A DNA stretch of 64,000 bases from Asaia sp003994335 (GCF_037151175.1 NZ_JBBCOR010000006.1:62001-126000), one strand, 5' to 3'; shown: positions 27,123-36,242, counted from the stretch's first letter. Translations and numbers: made by a program. Notes: generated by a model not told the origin, from the letters alone.

Positions 27123-28124
27123 ATGACAGATTCTCCCGCCCAACGTCCCGGATTGCTCTATCGGCTCTTTCTCAACTGGCTCAAACGTGCGGCAGGAGGG
27201 CGTGACGGATTGCCGCTTCCGGAGCGCCTGACCCCGGAGACGCTCGCTGCGCTACGCCGGATGACCGGTATCCCGAGTTTTCCTCAGCGGTTCTCCTCCC
27301 TCCAGATCAGGGCATGGCGTCCGGTCATGTTGCCCTGTGGTTCAGGCGCGACGGATTGTGACAATCGTCCGGCGCGTCTCTATCGCCCACGAGGAGCCGT
27401 GCGCGGTCTGGTGCTTTTCCTTCATGGCGGCGGCTTCGTGCATTGCGACCTGGTGTCACATCACGGAATCTGCTGCCGCCTCGCCCGTCATTCGGGTGCG
27501 ATGGTGCTCTCCCTCGATTATCGGCTGGCGCCTGAACATCCCTTTCCGGCGGCGGTCGATGATGGATGGGACGCGTTACTCTGGCTCCATGAGCAGGCCA
27601 GGCTGCTCGATCTGCCGATTGCTGTGTGCGGTGACAGTGCGGGGGGAAATCTCGCTGCGGTCCTGGCGCGCCGCGCAGGGGCCGCCGGGCTCGAACGCGT
27701 CGTCGCACAGCTTTTATACTACCCGACGGTCAGTGGGCTTCTGTCGCCCGTTACGCGTGAGACCTACGCCCAGGGCTATATGCTGACGGCGCGCCTGCTC
27801 GACTGGTATGGCCGTCAATATATCCGCAGTGACCGCGACATGCTGAACCCGGATTTCGCTCCGGTCTTCGCCAGCGATCTGGCCCAGGCGCCGCCTGCCA
27901 TGATCGTCACGGCCGGATTCGATCCGCTGCGCGGTGAGGGGGAGCTTTATGCCCGCTTGCTTCGAGAAGCCGGAGTGACGACGCGGCTTGTCTGTTACTG
28001 GCGGGCCATCCACGGTTTCCTCAATTTCTATGCGGCCGTCGTGGAGGGGCGTCAGGCCCTGCGTGTGGGCGGACGCTATCTTCGGGAGCGGTTTGCTGCC
28101 TGGCAGGAAGACAGGATCTCGTAA
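27123..28124 (+). CDS. Alpha/beta-hydrolase of the hormone-sensitive lipase family
   Basis: A carboxylesterase/lipase of the HSL (bacterial type IV) family. The oxyanion-hole motif HGGG is at residues 101-104, the nucleophile motif GDSAGG at 170-175 (Ser172), and the likely acid and base are Asp267 (GFDPL) and His297 (IHGF). DYRLAPEHPFPAA is the usual family stretch. ATG 27123 gives 333 residues starting MTDSPAQR. An upstream in-frame region to 26886 has no family similarity and no strong ribosome site supports either start. No signal peptide is evident. The substrate is unknown. Confidence 0.88.
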   Translation: MTDSPAQRPGLLYRLFLNWLKRAAGGRDGLPLPERLTPETLAALRRMTGIPSFPQRFSSLQIRAWRPVMLPCGSGATDCDNRPARLYRPRGAVRGLVLFLHGGGFVHCDLVSHHGICCRLARHSGAMVLSLDYRLAPEHPFPAAVDDGWDALLWLHEQARLLDLPIAVCGDSAGGNLAAVLARRAGAAGLERVVAQLLYYPTVSGLLSPVTRETYAQGYMLTARLLDWYGRQYIRSDRDMLNPDFAPVFASDLAQAPPAMIVTAGFDPLRGEGELYARLLREAGVTTRLVCYWRAIHGFLNFYAAVVEGRQALRVGGRYLRERFAAWQEDRIS

Positions 28125-28150
28125 TGAGTGACTTCGCTGGGCGGTTCAGC

Positions 28151-28186
28151 AAAAAAAAGGCCGGAAGTGTCCCCGGCCTTTCTCGT
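28151..28186. terminator. Bidirectional intrinsic terminator between convergent genes
   Basis: AAAGGCCGG (28156-28164) and CCGGCCTTT (28173-28181) form a 9-bp stem with an 8-base loop. A run of A lies before it and TTTCTCGTT after it, so it can stop both the esterase (+) and the 28186-28692 gene (-), whose stop codon lies at its edge. Confidence 0.85.
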
Positions 28187-28692
28187 TATTGCTGCGCTAT
28201 GGCGTGGAACCGACCAGGCGTGCCCTGGTCCGTTGCCAGTAGGCGATCAGCCCGGTTGACCTTGATGGTAAACAGTCGGTCGAAACTGCCCGGCTTGCCT
28301 GGACAGCCATTATTGCTGCGTTCCATGAAGTCGATACGCGTTGCTTCCGGCGGGTCATTGCCGTTGACGATGGGCACCAGACATTTTGCCGGGACATCGG
28401 TCATGCCATTATGGGTGACGAGAACACGCAGATGTTCGACCAGCTTGGTATTGTCGAACCAGGCGAGGCGATCGAACTGGATCTTGTCTGCTGCCTGATC
28501 GAGCCAGCCCATTTTCATGACGAGAATGGCCAGAAGCGAGGCAGGCACCAGTACGACGAGCCGCCGCAGGAGATGCTGCTTGAGCGTGCGCGGCTTGCGA
28601 CGCCCCGCACGACCCGAGCCGAGGTGGGGGGTGGGAGCGTTCTCTGACCCGGAGGTCGGCGTGCGGGGAGGGGTTTTGGGATCGGAGGCCAA
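28186..28692 (-). CDS. Small membrane-anchored protein downstream of zwf, function unknown
   Basis: I do not recognise this 168-residue protein. The N-terminus (1-42) is Pro/Ser/Arg-rich and basic. One hydrophobic segment lies at about 43-62 (LLRRLVVLVPASLLAILVM), followed by a soluble region of about 105 residues with two Cys. The layout suggests a bitopic inner-membrane protein with the C-terminal domain outside. It starts 9 bases after the zwf stop, so it is probably cotranscribed with zwf and ends at the shared terminator. No functional link to the pentose phosphate pathway is visible. Confidence 0.7.
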   Translation of the reverse strand: MASDPKTPPRTPTSGSENAPTPHLGSGRAGRRKPRTLKQHLLRRLVVLVPASLLAILVMKMGWLDQAADKIQFDRLAWFDNTKLVEHLRVLVTHNGMTDVPAKCLVPIVNGNDPPEATRIDFMERSNNGCPGKPGSFDRLFTIKVNRADRLLATDQGTPGRFHAIAQQ

Positions 28693-28701
28693 GTCTGCGC
28701 C

Positions 28702-30171
28702 TTATTCCATGTCTTCGTGCCAGATCTGCCCATCGCGAGCGAGCATCTGACGTGCTTCTTCCGGACCCCAGCTTCCAGCGGCGTAATGTGCCATCGGGAC
28801 CTCGTTCTTGGCCCAGGCTTCCATCACCGGCGCCACCCATTTCCATGCGGCCTCGACTTCGTCGCGGCGGATGAACAATACGGGGTAGCCACGGACTGCG
28901 TCGAGCAGCAGGCGCTCATAGGCATCGGGATAGCGCACCGAGAACTCGCGCTCGAAATGCACGTCCAGCGTGGTTTCCCACAGGCCGAATTCGTCATCCA
29001 TCGGGTTCTTGACGTTGAACTGCCAGGAAATGCCTTCATCCGGCTGGATGCGGATCACAAGCACGTTCTTCTCGGGCTGGGACGGGAAGAGCTTGGTGGC
29101 AGAGGGCTTGAAGGTGACGACGATCTCGCTGACCTTGGCCTTCAGGCGCTTGGCCGAGCGGATATAGAACGGCACATTCTTCCAGCGCGGGGTGTCGATC
29201 TCCGCGCGCAGGGCAACGTAGGTTTCGGTGTTGCTCTCATGGCCAAGCTCGTCCAGATAACCATCGACCGTCGAGCCCTTGCTGTGGCCCTTAGTATATT
29301 GCGCGCGCACCGTGCTGGTGGGCAGGCTGGCGGCATCGAGGGGGACCAGGGATTTCAGCACGGCCACCTTGGCGTCGCGTACGTCATCAGCCTGAAGCGT
29401 GTCGGGCTTTTCCATGGCAACCAGGCACAGCACCTGCAGCAGGTGGTTCTGCACCATGTCGCGCAGTGCGCCCGAATTGTCGTAATAGGCCGCGCGCCCT
29501 TCGACACCGACGAGTTCACCCGCTGTGATCTGCACGGATTCAATATGCTCACCCGACCACACCGCTTCGAAAAGCGGATTGGCGAAGCGGAGGGCGATCA
29601 CGTTCTGGACGGTTTCCTTGCCCAGATAGTGATCGATACGGAAAACATAGCTTTCCTTGAAGTATTGGCCCACAGCCTCATTGATCTCGTCGGCAGACTT
29701 CAGATCGATGCCGATCGGCTTTTCCAACACCACACGGCTGTCTTCGGTGATCAGCCCTTCATGATGCAGGTTCTTCGAGATTGCGCCGTAAAGGTCGGGG
29801 GCGGTCGCGTAATAGAACACGCGCACATGGTCTTCCGCCTTGTGGCTCAGGACCTCGCGCAGGCCTTCCCAGTTGCTGTCAGGCTTGGAGCCATCGAGGC
29901 TCACATAATGGACCATGTCGAGAAAGCGATCGACCACATCCTCATCGAAATCATCCGACTTCACGAAGCGCTTGAGCGCGTCACGGGCACGGCTCTGATA
30001 CTCGCTGCGCTTGAGCGGTGAGCGTGCCGTCCCGATGATGCGAGCTGTATCAGGCACCTGTCCCATGGTCAGACGATAGTAAAGGGCAGGCAGCAATTTG
30101 CGCATCGTCAAATCGCCGGTGGCGCCGAAAATGACGTAGTCGAATGGGGCGACCTGGTGGCACTGGGTCAT
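28702..30171 (-). CDS. zwf: Glucose-6-phosphate 1-dehydrogenase
   Basis: Zwf oxidises glucose-6-phosphate to 6-phosphogluconolactone with NADP+, entering the oxidative pentose phosphate pathway, the main sugar route in acetic acid bacteria. The dinucleotide site GATGDL is at residues 16-21 and the active-site signature RIDHYLGKE at 178-186. The ATG at 30171 (489 residues, starting MTQCHQ) places the Rossmann motif at the usual distance; an earlier in-frame ATG at 30222 would add 17 unrelated residues. AGGAAG precedes the start closely. Divergent from gapR. Confidence 0.96.
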   Translation of the reverse strand: MTQCHQVAPFDYVIFGATGDLTMRKLLPALYYRLTMGQVPDTARIIGTARSPLKRSEYQSRARDALKRFVKSDDFDEDVVDRFLDMVHYVSLDGSKPDSNWEGLREVLSHKAEDHVRVFYYATAPDLYGAISKNLHHEGLITEDSRVVLEKPIGIDLKSADEINEAVGQYFKESYVFRIDHYLGKETVQNVIALRFANPLFEAVWSGEHIESVQITAGELVGVEGRAAYYDNSGALRDMVQNHLLQVLCLVAMEKPDTLQADDVRDAKVAVLKSLVPLDAASLPTSTVRAQYTKGHSKGSTVDGYLDELGHESNTETYVALRAEIDTPRWKNVPFYIRSAKRLKAKVSEIVVTFKPSATKLFPSQPEKNVLVIRIQPDEGISWQFNVKNPMDDEFGLWETTLDVHFEREFSVRYPDAYERLLLDAVRGYPVLFIRRDEVEAAWKWVAPVMEAWAKNEVPMAHYAAGSWGPEEARQMLARDGQIWHEDME

Positions 30172-30288
30172 CTTCCTGGCTCTCCGGTTCCGAAATGGGC
30201 AGTGCGGTCTTATGACATGCACCGCTCGTTAGCGACAAGGGTGCAAGGCAATGCACCAGGGCAGCACAAGGTTCCCATGCGATAGGCG

Positions 30289-30316
30289 TTGACCCGGACA
30301 CTCCCGGCGCGATAAG
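30289..30316 (+). promoter_or_regulatory. Candidate gapR promoter
   Basis: TTGACC (30289-30294) and GATAAG (30311-30316) are 16 bases apart and point toward gapR, whose ATG is about 100 bases on. Judged by eye only. Confidence 0.4.
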
Positions 30317-30417
30317 CCGCCCCTTCTTCCCCCAATGCAGGCGGGCGCTGCCTTCATGCATCTGGTGCGGTTTCGGTCCGCCAGGGCCAAGCGCAACCCC
30401 CGTTTTTCGAGGTCATC

Positions 30418-30726
30418 ATGTCCGACATGCCTTTTGATATCGACGAAGCCGCCGCCAGCCGCGCGCGTCAGGCTGCCGATCCTGACTCGAATGTGGGCGG
30501 CATTGCCGTCGACCGTCTGCGCAGCGTGATCGAGCGCGTCGAGCGCCTGGAGGAAGAGCGCAAGGCCCTTGCTGGCGATATCAAGGATATCTTCAGCGAG
30601 GCCAAGTCGGCCGGGTTCGACGTGGCCACGATCAAGAACATCATCAAGCTGCGCAAGAAAGAGCCCAACGAGATCGAGGAGCAGGAGACGCTTCTCGACA
30701 TCTATCGCCGCGCCCTCGGCATGTAA
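30418..30726 (+). CDS. gapR: GapR-family nucleoid-associated protein (DUF2312)
   Basis: This 102-residue protein matches the DUF2312/GapR family by its core: a helical stretch with VDRLRSVIERVERLEEERK, then DIKDIFSEAKSAGFD and IIKLRKKEPNEIEEQETLLD. GapR in Caulobacter binds overtwisted AT-rich DNA ahead of replication and transcription machinery. GAGG lies 6 bases before the ATG. The short acidic N-terminus (about 20 residues) is variable in the family. It is a single-gene unit, divergent from zwf. Confidence 0.92.
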   Translation: MSDMPFDIDEAAASRARQAADPDSNVGGIAVDRLRSVIERVERLEEERKALAGDIKDIFSEAKSAGFDVATIKNIIKLRKKEPNEIEEQETLLDIYRRALGM

Positions 30727-30823
30727 CGCCTTCGCAGGGCAGGCCTGATACGGCATTGCCCCGCGGGTTCCGTGAAGATTTGAAGACACGGGCCGATCCC
30801 GACTGACAGGGTGTTTCGCCATT

Positions 30824-30857
30824 GTTATGAACCGCCGCAATTCCGGCTTTTCATAAC
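30824..30857. repeat. Inverted repeat in the promoter region of the ECF sigma gene
   Basis: GTTATGAA (30824-30831) and TTCATAAC (30850-30857) are exact 8-base inverted copies 18 bases apart, ending 13 bases before the sigma-factor ATG. It is a candidate operator or a leader hairpin. It does not match the PhoB or Fur consensus well by eye. Confidence 0.4.
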
Positions 30858-30870
30858 TGGCAGGGTGGCG

Positions 30871-31371
30871 ATGTCAGCGGCTCAATGGTGCCTCGAGCAA
30901 TCCGTCTGGGTTTCCCTGCACGAACGTGTGCGGCGTCAGAGCCGACGCAGCGATACCGATGATCTGCTTCAGACGGCACTGCTCCATCTGTTCGAGCGCG
31001 GTCTGGACGGGATCGATCATCCCGAGGCCTATGTGCTGCGCGCCACGCGCAACCTGGCGATCGATCGGGCAAGGCGCGAGAAGCGTATCCGGTTTTCCTC
31101 ACTCGACGATGAAGCAGGGCTGGACCCGGTCTGCGCAGCACCCGGCGCCGAGCGTATCGTGCTGGGGCGTCAGCAACTGGCCCGTATCCGCGCGGCATTT
31201 GCCGAGCTCGATGCGCGCACTGCCCGCATCTTCCTCCTGCACAGGCTCGACGGGCTGACCTATAGCGCGATTGCCGGGCAACTGGTCGTAAGTGTCAGCA
31301 CGATCGAGAAATCGATCGCCCGCGCGCTTGCCCATCTGGCGCTCGCCCTCATGGATGAGGGCAGCTCGTGA
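30871..31371 (+). CDS. ECF (FecI-like) RNA polymerase sigma factor
   Basis: The 166-residue protein has sigma region 2 (about 15-75: DTDDLLQTALLHLFERG then AYVLRATRNLAIDRARR) and region 4 (about 110-160: LDARTARIFLLHRLDGLTYS with an HTH). These are the two domains of extracytoplasmic-function sigma factors, here of the FecI iron-uptake group. ATG 30871 follows a CAGGG-type site; a longer frame to 30811 has no support. It overlaps the next gene by 4 bases (GTGA). It probably directs transcription of the TonB receptor operon downstream. Confidence 0.9.
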   Translation: MSAAQWCLEQSVWVSLHERVRRQSRRSDTDDLLQTALLHLFERGLDGIDHPEAYVLRATRNLAIDRARREKRIRFSSLDDEAGLDPVCAAPGAERIVLGRQQLARIRAAFAELDARTARIFLLHRLDGLTYSAIAGQLVVSVSTIEKSIARALAHLALALMDEGSS

Positions 31372-32249
31372 CACCAGACCACGTCGAACAGGCGGCGGAC
31401 TGGCAGGCGCGTCTTCTCTCCGATCGCTGCTCGGATCAGGACAGGGCGCGTTTCCACGCCTGGCTAAGAGAGAGCGAGGCTCATCACAAGGCCTATGATC
31501 TGGTTTCGCAGATATGGCAATCCGGCAGTTTTGCGCCAGCGCAACGTGCGGCGCCGCACTCTCGTCGGGCGGTATTAGGCGCATTCGCCCTCTGCGCCGC
31601 CGGCGCCGTTGCGGCGCCCCAGACCGCCGATGCGCAAAGCATCAGGACGGGGAGGAACCAGACGCGCCATGTCGTCATGGGTGCCGTGACTGTGCAGATG
31701 GACGCCTGTAGCGCCCTCACCTGCGGGCCGGAACGTCACAAGCTCGATTTCGGCCAGGGACGGTTTGCGTTCTCACTCAGGCCAGAACAGGCGGCCCTCC
31801 GTTTCGGATGCTGCGCGTGGCGCATTTCGGGGGAGCGCGGTGATTATGCGCTCGATGTCACGCCCGATCGTATGATCCTGGCCGTGATTTCGGGTGGATT
31901 GAACCTGCACCATGTGCATGCCGCGGCAGCGCGGCTCGGCCCCGGGCAACTCATGGTGTTCGACCGCCGGACCCTGCAGGCGCGGGTTACGGAGGGGCGG
32001 GTGGACGATCTGCTGGCCTGGCGAGAAGGGCGAGCGATCTTTCATGAAACCCCGCTCGATCAGGCGGTTGCGGAAATGGCGCGTTACAGCGACAGATCCG
32101 TGGTTCTGCTTTCGCCTTCTCTCGCGCATCTGCGTTTGAGTGGGGTATTTCATACGCGTGACCCGAAGCGTTTTTTCAATGCGCTCGCCCATCTGTTGCC
32201 GTTGCGCGTGCTGATCGAGCGCGACCGTATCGCGATTGTTAAGCTTTGA
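31368..32249 (+). CDS. FecR-type anti-sigma regulator
   Basis: FecR proteins span the inner membrane and pass the signal from a TonB-dependent receptor to the cognate sigma factor. Residues 1-45 form the DUF4880-type N-terminal domain (ADWQARLLSD, AWLRESEAHHKAYD). A hydrophobic span near 66-90 begins SRRAVLGAF, so it may use Tat-like insertion. The periplasmic FecR domain follows, and an STN-like C-terminal segment starts at HETPLDQAVAEMARYSD. It starts with GTG overlapping the sigma gene stop. 293 residues. It pairs with the sigma factor upstream and the receptor downstream. Confidence 0.9.
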   Translation: MTPDHVEQAADWQARLLSDRCSDQDRARFHAWLRESEAHHKAYDLVSQIWQSGSFAPAQRAAPHSRRAVLGAFALCAAGAVAAPQTADAQSIRTGRNQTRHVVMGAVTVQMDACSALTCGPERHKLDFGQGRFAFSLRPEQAALRFGCCAWRISGERGDYALDVTPDRMILAVISGGLNLHHVHAAAARLGPGQLMVFDRRTLQARVTEGRVDDLLAWREGRAIFHETPLDQAVAEMARYSDRSVVLLSPSLAHLRLSGVFHTRDPKRFFNALAHLLPLRVLIERDRIAIVKL

Positions 32250-32344
32250 TGAAACGGCAGGCGGGATGATGAGGAGGATTGGGTCTGGGTCGTCAAGCAG
32301 GACAGAGACCATTTCCGATCCCATCCTGAAAGACAACCGCGCTT

Positions 32345-34894
32345 ATGATCCGTGTTCCCTGCCACGTGTCCGCCAGACGCAAGAAGCTTGCCCTGGTTCT
32401 TCTTTCGCTTACGGCATGGCCGCATTCGGGTCTTGCCCAGGGACCGGGTGGGACGAATACGGCCGGGCTGGACTCTGCCGATACGCTCAAGGCGCTGAGT
32501 CTGAGCCAGCCCGCAGGCGCGCTGGAGGACGCTTTGACCGGTCTGGCCCGTCAATCGGGGCGCGATATTCTTTTTTCCAGCGATCAGGTTCGCGGCAAGA
32601 GGGCACCCGCCCTGAAGGGCAGATTGACGCTGGATAAGGCGCTGGACCGGCTTCTGGCCGGGTCTGGCCTGAGTGCCCATGTCCAGTCCGATGGGGCGGT
32701 GGTCATTGCCAATGCTGCGCGTGGGAGCAATTTCGCCCATGATCAGCATGGCGAGAAGACGGGGCAGGAGCATATTACGGTTATCGGGCGCGCTGAGCGT
32801 CTGGCTCCTTCCACGGTGCCGCTGACCATTACCGAGCCGACTTCCGTCATTCAGAGGCGCTTCATCACCAACAACATCGTGCCGCTCGCGAGTGTGGATG
32901 ACATCATCAAGTTCCAGCCCAGCATCTGGACCCAGAATCCGAACGGTCCCGGCATGGGCAAGGCCGAGACGATGAGCCTGCGCGGCTTCCAGGACGGTCA
33001 GTACAATATGCTGTTCGACGGCATCCCTTTCGGGAATGCCAGCGACCTGCACCATACCACCTCTTCGCTCTTCATCTCGCATTTTCTGGGTCAGGTGCAG
33101 GTCAATCGCGGTCCTGGCACTGCCTCGACCATCGGGAATGCGACCTTTGGCGGCACGATCGGCTTTGAATCCCGCACACCCGCCAATCGCTTCGGGGTGA
33201 CGCCTTATGGCACCTATGGCAGTTTCAATACGCGTGCAGGCGGTGTCGAGGTCGATTCAGGCAAGACGCGCTTCGGCTCCATGGTGCTCGATCTGCAGCA
33301 CGAGGAAACGGATGGATATCTGACCGGCTCGGGCGAGCGGCGTAACAATCTGCTTTTCAAGGACGTCGCAAGACTAGGGGAGAACACGACCCTGACTGTG
33401 CTGACCACCTATAACTGGGAAAATCAGAATACCACTCAGGGGGCGACGCTGGCGCAGTATCGCAAGTATGGCAAGGATTACGGGTTGTGCTTTAACGCGA
33501 CATTGCAGTGCTATGCCGGGTATCAGCCGAGCACCTATACCTCCGACTTCGATTATGTCGACATCAAGAGCAAGGTTCTGCCCTGGCTCACCGTCGAGAA
33601 CCGGCTCTACACGAACGGCTTCGAGCATGATTACACGGAATCGATCGATGCCAGCTCGGATGATCCAGGCGCCAATGGCGTGACCTTCTATTCTGCGAGC
33701 GGCAAGAAGCTTGCGACGTACAAGAGCGACGTGCCCGGCAAATATGCTGATGCCAAGTTCCGCGATTACGGCGATACCCTGACCTTCAAGGCGCATACCT
33801 CTCAGGGCGATGTGCTGCTCGGTGCCTGGGCTGATCTGCAGGATGATCGGCGCTATACCTATGCACTCGACCTGACAAAGGGCGGGATCATGGTGCCTGG
33901 CAAGAATGGCTCGGCCTATAGCTATGACATCTCGGATTTTAATACGACGGTGCAGCCCTATCTCGAATTCGACTGGAAGCCGTTCAAAAACACTATCATC
34001 AAGCCCGGCATCAAATATTCCTATTTCCGGCGAGACTATGATGCTGCGGTCAATAAATCGACCAAAGTGCCGCTGAACGCGACCCAGAAATTCACCTCAT
34101 GGCAGCCGTCGATTTCTGCCAATCAGATTATTCTGCCGGGTTGGAGCGCCTACGCCCAGATTGCGCGCGGCTTTCTGGCACCACCCATGAGCGTGTTTCA
34201 GACTCAGAATGTCGGCAATGTCAGCCCCGAAACGACGCTGAACTATCAGCTCGGTACAGTGGTGCAGCAGAAGCGCTGGACGGTGTCGTTTGACGCCTAT
34301 TACATCAATTTCTCCAATTTCATTGCCTCGGCTCAGATCAAGGTGCCGGGCTTCGGCACCCAAAGCACTTCGGTCAATAGCGGTGGTGCGATCTACAAGG
34401 GGCTCGAAGTCGAAGGGCAATACGCCATCGGGCATGGCGTGTCTCTCTACGGCAATTACAGCGTGAATGACGCGCAATACAAGCACAGCTCTGTCCGTGT
34501 TGCGGCGACTCCCAATGTGCTCGCGTCTTTCGGCGTGCTCTATGACGATAACAAAGGCCCCTATGCCTCGCTCATCGGTAAGTTTGTGGGGAATCATTAT
34601 GGGCTCGACAGCACCACCAACAGCAGCGGCAACACGGTCTTTGCCAATCAGTACCGTATCGGAAGCACCACTACGGCCGATCTCGCTTTGGGGTGGCATT
34701 TCAAGAAGCTGGGCGGCTTCATGCGGGACGTGACGCCCAGCCTCAAGATTTCGAACCTGTTCAATAATCGCGCGATCAGTGATTTCGCTGGAAATCAATC
34801 AGCAGCCAGCGCGGGTTATCCCGATGGTGCGCCGCTTTACTGGCGTCTGGCAGGGCGCTCCGTGTTCTTCAACCTGACCGTCACCCTCCCATGA
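32345..34894 (+). CDS. TonB-dependent receptor with N-terminal signalling (STN) domain
   Basis: This 849-residue outer-membrane transducer resembles FecA. A Sec signal peptide (about 1-31, ending GLAQ) is followed by an STN domain (about 50-125: SQPAGALEDALTGLARQSG), a TonB box EHITVIG (142-148), a plug (about 157-270, with MSLRGFQDGQYN and VQVNRGPGTAS) and a 22-strand-type barrel. The STN domain is the part that touches FecR, so the receptor probably senses its ligand and switches on the sigma factor. It overlaps the phosphatase gene by 4 bases, suggesting the ligand is linked to a phosphate ester. The ligand is not determined. Confidence 0.93.
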   Translation: MIRVPCHVSARRKKLALVLLSLTAWPHSGLAQGPGGTNTAGLDSADTLKALSLSQPAGALEDALTGLARQSGRDILFSSDQVRGKRAPALKGRLTLDKALDRLLAGSGLSAHVQSDGAVVIANAARGSNFAHDQHGEKTGQEHITVIGRAERLAPSTVPLTITEPTSVIQRRFITNNIVPLASVDDIIKFQPSIWTQNPNGPGMGKAETMSLRGFQDGQYNMLFDGIPFGNASDLHHTTSSLFISHFLGQVQVNRGPGTASTIGNATFGGTIGFESRTPANRFGVTPYGTYGSFNTRAGGVEVDSGKTRFGSMVLDLQHEETDGYLTGSGERRNNLLFKDVARLGENTTLTVLTTYNWENQNTTQGATLAQYRKYGKDYGLCFNATLQCYAGYQPSTYTSDFDYVDIKSKVLPWLTVENRLYTNGFEHDYTESIDASSDDPGANGVTFYSASGKKLATYKSDVPGKYADAKFRDYGDTLTFKAHTSQGDVLLGAWADLQDDRRYTYALDLTKGGIMVPGKNGSAYSYDISDFNTTVQPYLEFDWKPFKNTIIKPGIKYSYFRRDYDAAVNKSTKVPLNATQKFTSWQPSISANQIILPGWSAYAQIARGFLAPPMSVFQTQNVGNVSPETTLNYQLGTVVQQKRWTVSFDAYYINFSNFIASAQIKVPGFGTQSTSVNSGGAIYKGLEVEGQYAIGHGVSLYGNYSVNDAQYKHSSVRVAATPNVLASFGVLYDDNKGPYASLIGKFVGNHYGLDSTTNSSGNTVFANQYRIGSTTTADLALGWHFKKLGGFMRDVTPSLKISNLFNNRAISDFAGNQSAASAGYPDGAPLYWRLAGRSVFFNLTVTLP

Positions 34895-36141
34895 GAAGAG
34901 CGCTCCTTCTCTCTTCGTTGATCGTGCTCGGGTCGAGCCTGGCGCCTTGTGAGGCTTCCCCTGCAGGGCTGAGCGTGTCGGCTTCCTCGCCTGGCGCGCA
35001 GGACAGGCTCGATCGCGTGGTGCTTGTTGCACGGCACGGCATACGCAGCCCTACGCAGGACCCGGCCACATTGGCCCGGGAAACCGGGGTGATCTGGCCT
35101 GAATGGCCTGTCGTTGCGGGGCAGTTGACCGATCACGGTCGGGCTACGCTGCGGGTCATGATGGAGGATATCGCCCGATTCTATGATCTGGCCTGCAAGA
35201 CGATCAGACACTCCGCACAGCAGAGACCCTGCCTGTCGCGGCCCGCTCCCGTCATCTGGGCCGACTCAGCCGATGAACGCACGATGCAGAGCGGCGAGAT
35301 CATGGCGGCTGCCTTTACGCGTAACGACGCCATCGGGGCGCAGGGTCTCTTCCTAGGGAAGCGTGATCCTCTGTTCGAGGGTGCATCCCCCGGCTTCATC
35401 ACGCAGAATTACGGGGCCATCCATCAGGACGTCGAGGGCGCGCGGGAGGAAGACCGCGATCACCGGTCCGCAGCAGTAAGCGAGGGACTTGCATCCCTTC
35501 AGGCCTTCCTCGCGCCGCGAGGATGCGCAGACAACACCGAGCCTTGTTTTGCCGAAGCGCTTACGACCGGGCAGAAAAAAGGCCGCCCAGTGCTGGAGGG
35601 GGGAGGCGTTCTGGCGGCATCTCTCGCTGAAAATCTGCTTCTGATCTACGTCGAGGGCCTCGATCGGTCACACCGGGAGCAGACTAGTCCAGACTGGGTA
35701 AAGCGGATCGATCCTCGGCTCCTGTCTCGCGTCCTTCCCGTGCATGAGGCCATGGCGCGTCTCACACGGCGCCGGGGTGTGCTCGTACAGGAGAAGGCGC
35801 ATCTGCTGGCAGAAGTGATTGAGCGTTTTCTCTCTGGTGAGGCGGTGAGGCTGTCCGACACCATGCCGCTGGGGCGCACCACCCGCTTCCTGGCTTTTGC
35901 CGGGCACGACACGACACTGGATGCCCTTGCCGCTCGTTACGGTCTGGACTGGCATTTCAGCGATCAGCCAGATGGCACAGCGCCTGACACTACAATGGCA
36001 TTCGAGCGCTGGCTGAGCCCGTCCGGGGTGGTGTCGTATCGGGTGCGTTTGTTCCATCAATCCCTGGCGGCGTTGCGCGAGGGCAGGGGGCTCGACCTGC
36101 GTCATGGCGGGGCCGTCCTGCTCGCGCCGGGCCGCCTGTGA
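34891..36141 (+). CDS. Secreted histidine acid phosphatase (phytase/glucose-1-phosphatase type)
   Basis: The 416-residue protein has a Sec signal (about 1-23) and the two hallmark motifs of histidine acid phosphatases: RHGIRSP at 48-54 with the phospho-accepting His49, and the HD motif in AGHDTT (His339, Asp340). Family members hydrolyse phytate, glucose-1-phosphate or other phosphomonoesters in the periplasm. The ATG overlaps the receptor stop (ATGA), so the two are made together. A lipobox-like LAPC at 17-20 has Pro at -1 and is unlikely to be used. Which substrate is cut cannot be read from the sequence. Confidence 0.88.
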   Translation: MRRALLLSSLIVLGSSLAPCEASPAGLSVSASSPGAQDRLDRVVLVARHGIRSPTQDPATLARETGVIWPEWPVVAGQLTDHGRATLRVMMEDIARFYDLACKTIRHSAQQRPCLSRPAPVIWADSADERTMQSGEIMAAAFTRNDAIGAQGLFLGKRDPLFEGASPGFITQNYGAIHQDVEGAREEDRDHRSAAVSEGLASLQAFLAPRGCADNTEPCFAEALTTGQKKGRPVLEGGGVLAASLAENLLLIYVEGLDRSHREQTSPDWVKRIDPRLLSRVLPVHEAMARLTRRRGVLVQEKAHLLAEVIERFLSGEAVRLSDTMPLGRTTRFLAFAGHDTTLDALAARYGLDWHFSDQPDGTAPDTTMAFERWLSPSGVVSYRVRLFHQSLAALREGRGLDLRHGGAVLLAPGRL

Positions 36142-36242
36142 GGTCGGTCCGCACGCGTCGAAATCCGTGAGCCAGGTCCTGGACAGGTACCGTAGAATAT
36201 CCCTCTTGGCGGAGTCGATAAAAATAGCATAGATCGCAGATC

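Noticed and set aside
34891..34960. Lipoprotein signal on the histidine acid phosphatase (LAPC)
   Set aside because: Pro before the Cys is not accepted in lipoboxes. An ordinary Sec signal is the better reading.
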